A stretch of 64,000 nt of DNA from Larus michahellis. Its lineage: Eukaryota > Chordata > Aves > Charadriiformes > Laridae. The notes beneath the pieces were generated by a model that was not told the DNA's origin, did not search any database, and was given only the letters and a program-made list of their open reading frames with translations. The stretch covers positions 13,427,378-13,491,377 of the forward strand of contig NC_133906.1 in the NCBI RefSeq assembly GCF_964199755.1. The letters run 5' to 3'. Position numbers and translations under genes: made by a program. Position 1 is the first letter of the stretch; each line of letters starts with the position of its first letter. Below, one piece after another: positions 58,769 to 64,000 of the stretch.

Positions 58769-61272
58769 AAACATAACCACTGAGAGAACGCATTTCAGAG
58801 GGTTAGTAAAAGCATACTCATACTCTAATAGGAATGACAGCAGGTGGCTGCGAGCCCTCCTGGCCCCACCAAGTCGCCTCCTCGTCTCCAGGCATTGGGC
58901 TGGATGCGACTCAGGGAGGCAAACCCCGCGGTCCCCAGCAGCTCTGCTGTCCCAGGAGCGGGGAGAAGAGCCGGGCAGGAGGGATTCCAGCAAACCACGG
59001 CTGCAGCTTTTTATGCCGTCAACTACAAGGCACTGGCTGCAGCTGAAATCCCTTCGGGGCCACCGAGCATATGCTCAGGTGGCTCCAAATCACATCACAA
59101 CCTCTTCAGAGATGGCCAGGAAGCACTTATCTTTAACAAACGAGAGATAACATTTACTAATGAGGTTAACTGCTGAAATGTAGTTTCCAAGTATGAGATT
59201 ATGTTAGTCAAAAGGTGCCCATTCATTAAGGACGGTTTAAAAAACAAGATATAGTCTCCAAAGCCGCAGTATCTCCTCACACATCTAGCCTGCCCTGCAA
59301 GATAGGGCCTTGCTGTCTTCAAGGGAAAGATGGTCAAAGAAATGAAGTCTGTTCCCTGATTTTTAGAAGTTTCCATTCCCTTGAGCCTGGCAGGCCGGAG
59401 AGGCACAGGTTACTGCACCATATCCATGCTGTGTTACATGCTTGCACCGGTACAAAAACCTTATCTGAGCATCATAACTTCATGCTTATCTAGATGAAGG
59501 AGGAAAACCACCCACTGCAAATGGTTGCAGCTTCCAGCTAACGATGCCAGCAGAAAGCTGTGAAGGTGACAGTAGCACACGATAGCTCACTAGTTCCTGT
59601 GTGCCACCTCAGGTCCACCTCCCCTGGGCACCGCGGTGTTTCAAGCTGCCGTGGTTTCCACGGGGGCTGTGTGGCCCTGCTACAGCCGGGGGGGGTCAAT
59701 CCTGCCCCGGGGGCCAGGCAGCAAGCGCTGGCAGCTCTCACAGCTGCCCAGGCGCTGGTAATGCCCCCAAGCCAGGAGCAGGGTCAGAAAAGCTCACGCT
59801 TAGGCAAGGCCAGCACCGGTCTCGCCCGTTATGGGCTCAGCCAGCGGCCACGGTGCCAGACTGACCCGCTCCATTCATCCGAGCATCCGCCATGTCCCTC
59901 CAGCCCCTCAGCAAGGCGCCTGCCCACAGAATCACCATTTCTGGGTGCAGAGAAGCCCTTACCCCAAGCGATGATCCCAGCTCCGGCATCAGCAGCACCC
60001 TGCACAGCTTTCGAGGTAGCTTTGTCTTCACGTTCATAGTGTCATCTGATTCTTTTTTCAATAATATTCCTGAATCAGCTATAACAGGAACATGGCTTAT
60101 CACACCCTGACTCCCACTGAAATACCTTTTTCATTAGTATCAGAATTCGTGAATTCACTAATTAATCATATTATTTATCCACTTCCATACTCCTGATCAT
60201 TCCAAATTCAAACTGAGTCACTTTGGATTAATCCAACAGTTTGGATTTCCACCTGCTGTCTTTTTCTCCAGCCTCCAGAGTTTCTTCTGAAATATTTTCT
60301 TTTTCCTTTTCTTTTTCCTTTTCTTTTTCCTTTTCTTTTTCCTTTTCTTTTTCCTTTTCTTTTTTCTTTTCTTTTTCTTTTCCTTTTCTTTTCCTTTTTG
60401 CCTTTTCTTTTTCCTTTCCTTTTTCATTTTCCTTTTCTTTTCCTTTTTTCCTTTTCTTTGTCCTTTTCTTCTCTTTTTTTTTTCTTTTTGTTTTTTTTTT
60501 CCTTTTTCCTTTTCTTTTCCTTTTCCTACCAATTCGGTCAGTGTTTGTGGTGCCTTTGCTCTGCCCGTACTCACAGACGAGACAAATTCTAGAGCTATAG
60601 GGATCAAAGGTGTACAGCATCGAGACGGTCGGGACCTGTTGCTTAACGTTGCCCTATTTTGTTCTTAACATCATCGTTCAGCTTCTTAACCCTGCATTCA
60701 CATGTGAAAAAAACCCCAAACCATCCGAACAGTAACAAATTTGAAGCTGGAAGACGCGACTACAGTTTGTGTAGGGACACTGAGCCGGCTGAGAGAGAAA
60801 AACTAGCATTTGAGCAGTTCTCTTAACTCAAGCAGAACAGAAAAAAAAAAAAAAGGAAAAAAACAAGGAAAAAACCCCTCCCTGCATTGCGAAGTCTAAT
60901 GATTTTGGAGTCTGTCACAAGAAGACAGAGTGGTCACACAGTGGTGAAGAACCAATCTTGTTTCCTTTGTGGGCCAGCCAAAGCCCTGCTGAAAGACCAT
61001 CAGCTGCTACTGATACGTGCAACAAAAATACCCTTCAGTTCTTGGGAACTGGGAATTATCTCCCAAACACAAAAAGCCACGAAATTTTCAAAGGGAAAAA
61101 AAAATAAATAATAATCGCAGAGTTCATGCAATGTCCTGGAGCAGTGCCAGGATTTTTGCAGAAGTGGTCGAAAATCCCAAATGCAAGGGAGGCGGGGGGG
61201 GAGGGGGGAAGGAAGGAGAGCTCTGAGACATAAAACCCATCGGCAGCTGTGCCAGGAGAGGAGGTGGGACAG
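58769..61272. other. Intergenic DNA with a long pyrimidine tract
   Basis: No gene recognised. It includes the polypyrimidine repeat annotated separately and A runs near 60840. Confidence 0.5.
60297..60530. repeat. Polypyrimidine (CTTTTC)n-type repeat, about 235 nt
   Basis: Nearly uninterrupted T/C sequence on the plus strand in units of CTTTTTCCTTTT, with no A and almost no G. The minus strand is all purine and gives false Lys/Glu-rich frames. Confidence 0.95.
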
Positions 61273-61275
61273 ATC

Positions 61276-61340
61276 ATAGAATCATAGAATCATAGGGTTG
61301 GAAGGGACCTCTGGAGATCATCTAGTCCAACCCCCAATGT
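61276..61340 (-). mobile_element. Short CR1 3'-end fragment
   Basis: Antisense tail with three copies of the terminal octamer-type repeat (ATCATAGA), then GGTTGGAAGGGACC and CATCTAGTCCAACC. Confidence 0.85.
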
Positions 61341-63000
61341 GCTCTTGGTGACCAGCGGCCGTGGCACGGGGACACCCAAGGTGGGGACACCACGGCAGCG
61401 GCAGGTGGCTCTGTGGGCGATCCCTCACGGAAGTGACAGGAACCGCTGTGATACAGGACGGACCAACCGTCGGCTGAGGAAAAAGTGAAACAGAGAAATT
61501 TCCCATTACCAATCCTGAGGTCCCGCAGGAATTCCAAACCAAGCTGTGCACGGAGGTCTCCAGCGGTGGGGTCAGACCTCACGGGGCTGGTACAGCCCCA
61601 GCGCCAGCCAAAGGGGAGAGGAGGCTTTGCCCGAAAAATCAGTATGAGTTTGTGGGAGACCAAAAGAAACGAGCTGTAAAACACCAAAAACACAGCGGAC
61701 CAAGAATGGGGCTTAATATTTTCTGCTGCGTGACTTACAAATTCAGCCCGAGGGCAACTGTTAGCTCCAGGCAGGTTCTCTGCGGAGCTCCCAGCGGTGC
61801 GCTGGCGCAGAGTCCCCATTCCTGCAAGGATATGACCCTTGGAGTTGTGTGATGGGAAAGCTCTAGAGCTAGGCATGCAACGTGAAAGAAAGCACACTAT
61901 CCCTGTTCGAGACGGCAGAGTGGGTATAGCGAGAGGGCAGCGACCAGCTTGTAGGTTAGCTTGAGTGAAGCCACACGACCGCTGCTGACTTTTGACTTCC
62001 CCAATTCAAAGTATTGAGATGTTGAGGCACTTACACATAACTGCTGCGGCACTGGGCTGGGTGCCACGCAGAACGGGGCCAGCAGATCTGCTCCAGCCCA
62101 GCAGAAGTGGGGCCGGACCTCCTGCTACCGCTGCCGTCGCCGGAACCCGTGGGCAGAAGGCAAACGATAGCACTTTTATGAAAAAGAACACCGTTCTTTT
62201 CGAAAAAGGAATCGAAAAAGGCTTTTTTCCCAGCTTCCAGGAAAGAGGAGGAAACAAGTCACCGAGTTAATTAATTTGGCCAGATAAGAAGTCACAATGC
62301 CTTCAGTGAATGAAGGGCTTGGCCCCAACCCTTGCAAACCCGCGGGGCTCCCCCCCATGCCAGCGCCTGGCTGCGAGCGGGGCAGCGGGGGCACCATCGT
62401 CCCGGCACAAAACCAACTCCCTCCCCCCGCCGCGGAGTCTGGGCTGAGACACTCGGAGCATCCCACATCCCTCCTTCTCCAGCCAAAAGGAGCCGCTTCC
62501 CTCTCCCATCCCCAGGGCCACCCTCCCGTGCCAGGGCAGTGGCTTCTCCTGCTGTAAATTAACGAATTCCTACAGAATACCTGCATTTTGACAAACTTTT
62601 GCCACAGGTAGTGCACAAAGGCTGTCATTTTCCCCTTCTAGGCAGTGCTCCACATATTTTCCGTGGGGTTTTGGTGTTCTTTGTTTTGGTTTTTTTTTCT
62701 CTTACACCACAGTCTTTTTCCCTCATTATCTATCAGAAGATTGCATGCTGTTATCAGAGGAGTTCCGATTTCTAGAGAAGCGCCCTCTGCTTGGTCATGG
62801 TTTTGATCATTCGATGTTTTACTGATTCGAAAATCAAAAGGCCACAACCTTATATCTTTATGACCTACTTCTGTGGAAATGCTGATGGGGTAAGGAGTTT
62901 GCCCCAAGGTTAAGTGCCAAATTTACCGGAACCTTCCTCTTTCAGAAAATCTCAACAAATGGCCTTTTTTCTATCAGTTTAAAAAATCAACCTAAAATGC
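61341..63000. other. Intergenic DNA upstream of the IL5-like gene
   Basis: No coding exon recognised. The last few hundred bases (about 62640-63000) are the presumed upstream regulatory DNA of the IL5-like gene. Confidence 0.45.
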
Positions 63001-63019
63001 TGTTTCCCTGTAGGGAGGC

Positions 63020-63026
63020 CATAAAA
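63020..63026 (+). promoter_or_regulatory. TATA-like box of the IL5-like gene
   Basis: CATAAAA, 60 nt before the start codon. An in-frame ATG at 63026 overlaps it and is therefore probably upstream of transcription start, which supports the start at 63080. Confidence 0.45.
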
Positions 63027-63079
63027 TGACAAAGGACCGGCCCAGAAGCACTTACAGGTTCTCTGAGCGCATCAGGAGG

Positions 63080-63404
63080 ATGAAGACCCATCTCTACCTT
63101 CTTTTGCTGGCTGCAAGCATCTCTGCTGCTCCCCACATGAGCAGCGTGTCTGAACTACTGACGTTATTACAGGAGATGTGGGACTCAACGACAAAGGACA
63201 ATCTGGTAAATTCAATTGCCACATCACTAATCTAGAAATCTGACAAACTGAATCCTCTTGTTCTCAGATATTTAACTTTTCTGAAAGTCAATCTGTTTAT
63301 GTGACATCTTGTTTTTGTTAGCGTTAATGACGATGATATTTGAAAGGCTTAATTGATGTACTGTTTTTCAGGCTCTGAGGATTGAAACTCCAGACAACAT
63401 AGAT
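63080..63404 (+). CDS. IL5-like cytokine, first two exons (KK34 candidate), truncated by window end
   Basis: Exon 1 is 63080-63205 (42 codons) and exon 2 is 63372-63404 (11 codons), both phase 0 with GT donors (gtaaat, gtaagt) and a good acceptor (tgtttttcag). Exon 1 encodes a signal peptide (MKTHLYLLLLAASISAAP) and a helix (VSELLTLLQEMW). The 33-nt exon 2 encodes ALRIETPDNID. A 33-nt second exon is shared with IL5, whereas IL3 and CSF2 have 42-nt second exons in human, so this is an IL5-type gene. It lies 9 kb from IL5 on the same strand, which suggests tandem duplication. Avian KK34, an IL5-like transcript reported from chicken gamma-delta T cells, is the best candidate; IL3 or CSF2 are less likely. 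I found no convincing exon 3 in the remaining 600 nt. Confidence 0.75.
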
Positions 63405-63965
63405 GTAAGTGAAACCCCTTTTTTAAAAAAATAAAATTAATTTTTTCATAAATGTAGTCATTGGAAATTGAAATAGCTTAAAAATTGCTATCTCCTAAAA
63501 TACTCTGTTTGCATTTAAGGACAAACAATGACTTTAAATGTAGCTATTACAAGATATAAAATGTTATTAAAGATATTAAATGTTATCATAAGATATAAAA
63601 TGTTATTTTAAAAAATTGAATGTTGAGCCAAAAAAAAATGCTGTGATATAACTGTCGCCAAGGACAGCGATTATTCTTCTTCTATGTTTTGGTAACCTCC
63701 TGCAGAGCGCACACAGAGTGATTTTCTGAATCAGCTTTTTAAGCCTGGGACAGTTAGAAAGGAAAGAACAAACTCGGTCACGTCTCTTGCTTGTCCGTCT
63801 GCAAAAATACTTCTTTTTAGTCTGCTTTGTTTAGTCTGCTTTTAGAAATGGCTTTTTATACCTTTACCATCAGTATGGGATTAAATAGTTGTATTACCAT
63901 GTCTTGGCTGAAGGATTCCTTGTAATTGAGGTGTAAAGCTCCCAGCTGTGTCACTTCCCTTACAC
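63405..63965 (+). other. Intron 2 of the IL5-like gene, start
   Basis: AT-rich DNA following the exon 2 donor. Candidate acceptors near 63705 and 63820 lead quickly into stop codons, so exon 3 probably lies past the window. Confidence 0.5.
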
Positions 63966-64000
63966 CGAAAGGGTTGTCAAGCATTGGAACAGGCTGCCCA
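63966..64000 (+). mobile_element. CR1 fragment cut by the window end
   Basis: AAAGGGTTGTCAAGCATTGG followed by AACAGGCTGCCCA is the plus-sense CR1 3' region. The rest lies outside the window. Confidence 0.7.

Noticed and set aside
60218-60620. Lys/Glu repeat frames of about 130 aa and Ser/Phe-rich frames opposite
   Set aside because: Produced by the polypyrimidine microsatellite.
62638-62907. Minus-strand frame of 89 aa upstream of the IL5-like gene
   Set aside because: No family match, and it lies in the presumed promoter region.
63026-63079. Upstream in-frame ATG of the IL5-like gene
   Set aside because: It overlaps the TATA-like box and would place 18 charged residues before the signal peptide, so the start at 63080 is preferred.

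Overview
This window is vertebrate nuclear DNA, almost certainly from a bird. It has split genes with GT-AG introns, many CR1-type LINE fragments with the typical avian 3' end, and the conserved Th2 cytokine cluster. The gene order is IL4 (-), IL13 (-), RAD50 (-), IL5 (+), then a second IL5-type gene (+) that runs off the right edge. This is the amniote Th2 locus, with IL4, IL13 and RAD50 transcribed the same way and IL5 opposed. The predicted IL-4 differs clearly from the chicken protein as I recall it, so the species is probably not chicken; I cannot name it.

Region by region. 1-1440 is left-flank sequence with no coding exon found. 1542-3713 is a complete four-exon IL4 (139 aa). 3714-6278 is IL4 upstream DNA with NFAT-like, GATA and AP-1 motifs and a minisatellite. 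6279-7380 is a CR1 copy. About 7598-9051 is the probable AU-rich 3' UTR of IL13, whose four-exon CDS is 9052-10985 (138 aa). 11000-19930 is intergenic and holds two CR1 pieces. 20213-41910 is RAD50: I could assign all 25 coding exons, and their lengths sum to exactly 1312 codons plus a stop. A CpG island at about 42830-43400 lies about 1 kb upstream of the RAD50 start codon, with a CR1 tail in between. 45138-46430 is another CR1. 51804-54099 is a complete four-exon IL5 (129 aa). 54400-63000 is intergenic, with a long polypyrimidine repeat and CR1 fragments. 63080-63404 holds the first two exons of an IL5-like cytokine, the best candidate for the avian gene called KK34.

The cytokines are short secreted four-helix proteins, each with a signal peptide in exon 1 and phase-0 introns. 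Their promoters carry TATA-like boxes plus candidate NFAT and GATA motifs, as expected for T-cell effector genes. RAD50 is a housekeeping DNA-repair ATPase embedded in the cluster. In mammals the introns at its 3' end carry the locus control region for the Th2 cytokines; whether that holds here cannot be read from the sequence alone. I saw no RNA genes, CRISPR arrays or prokaryotic features.
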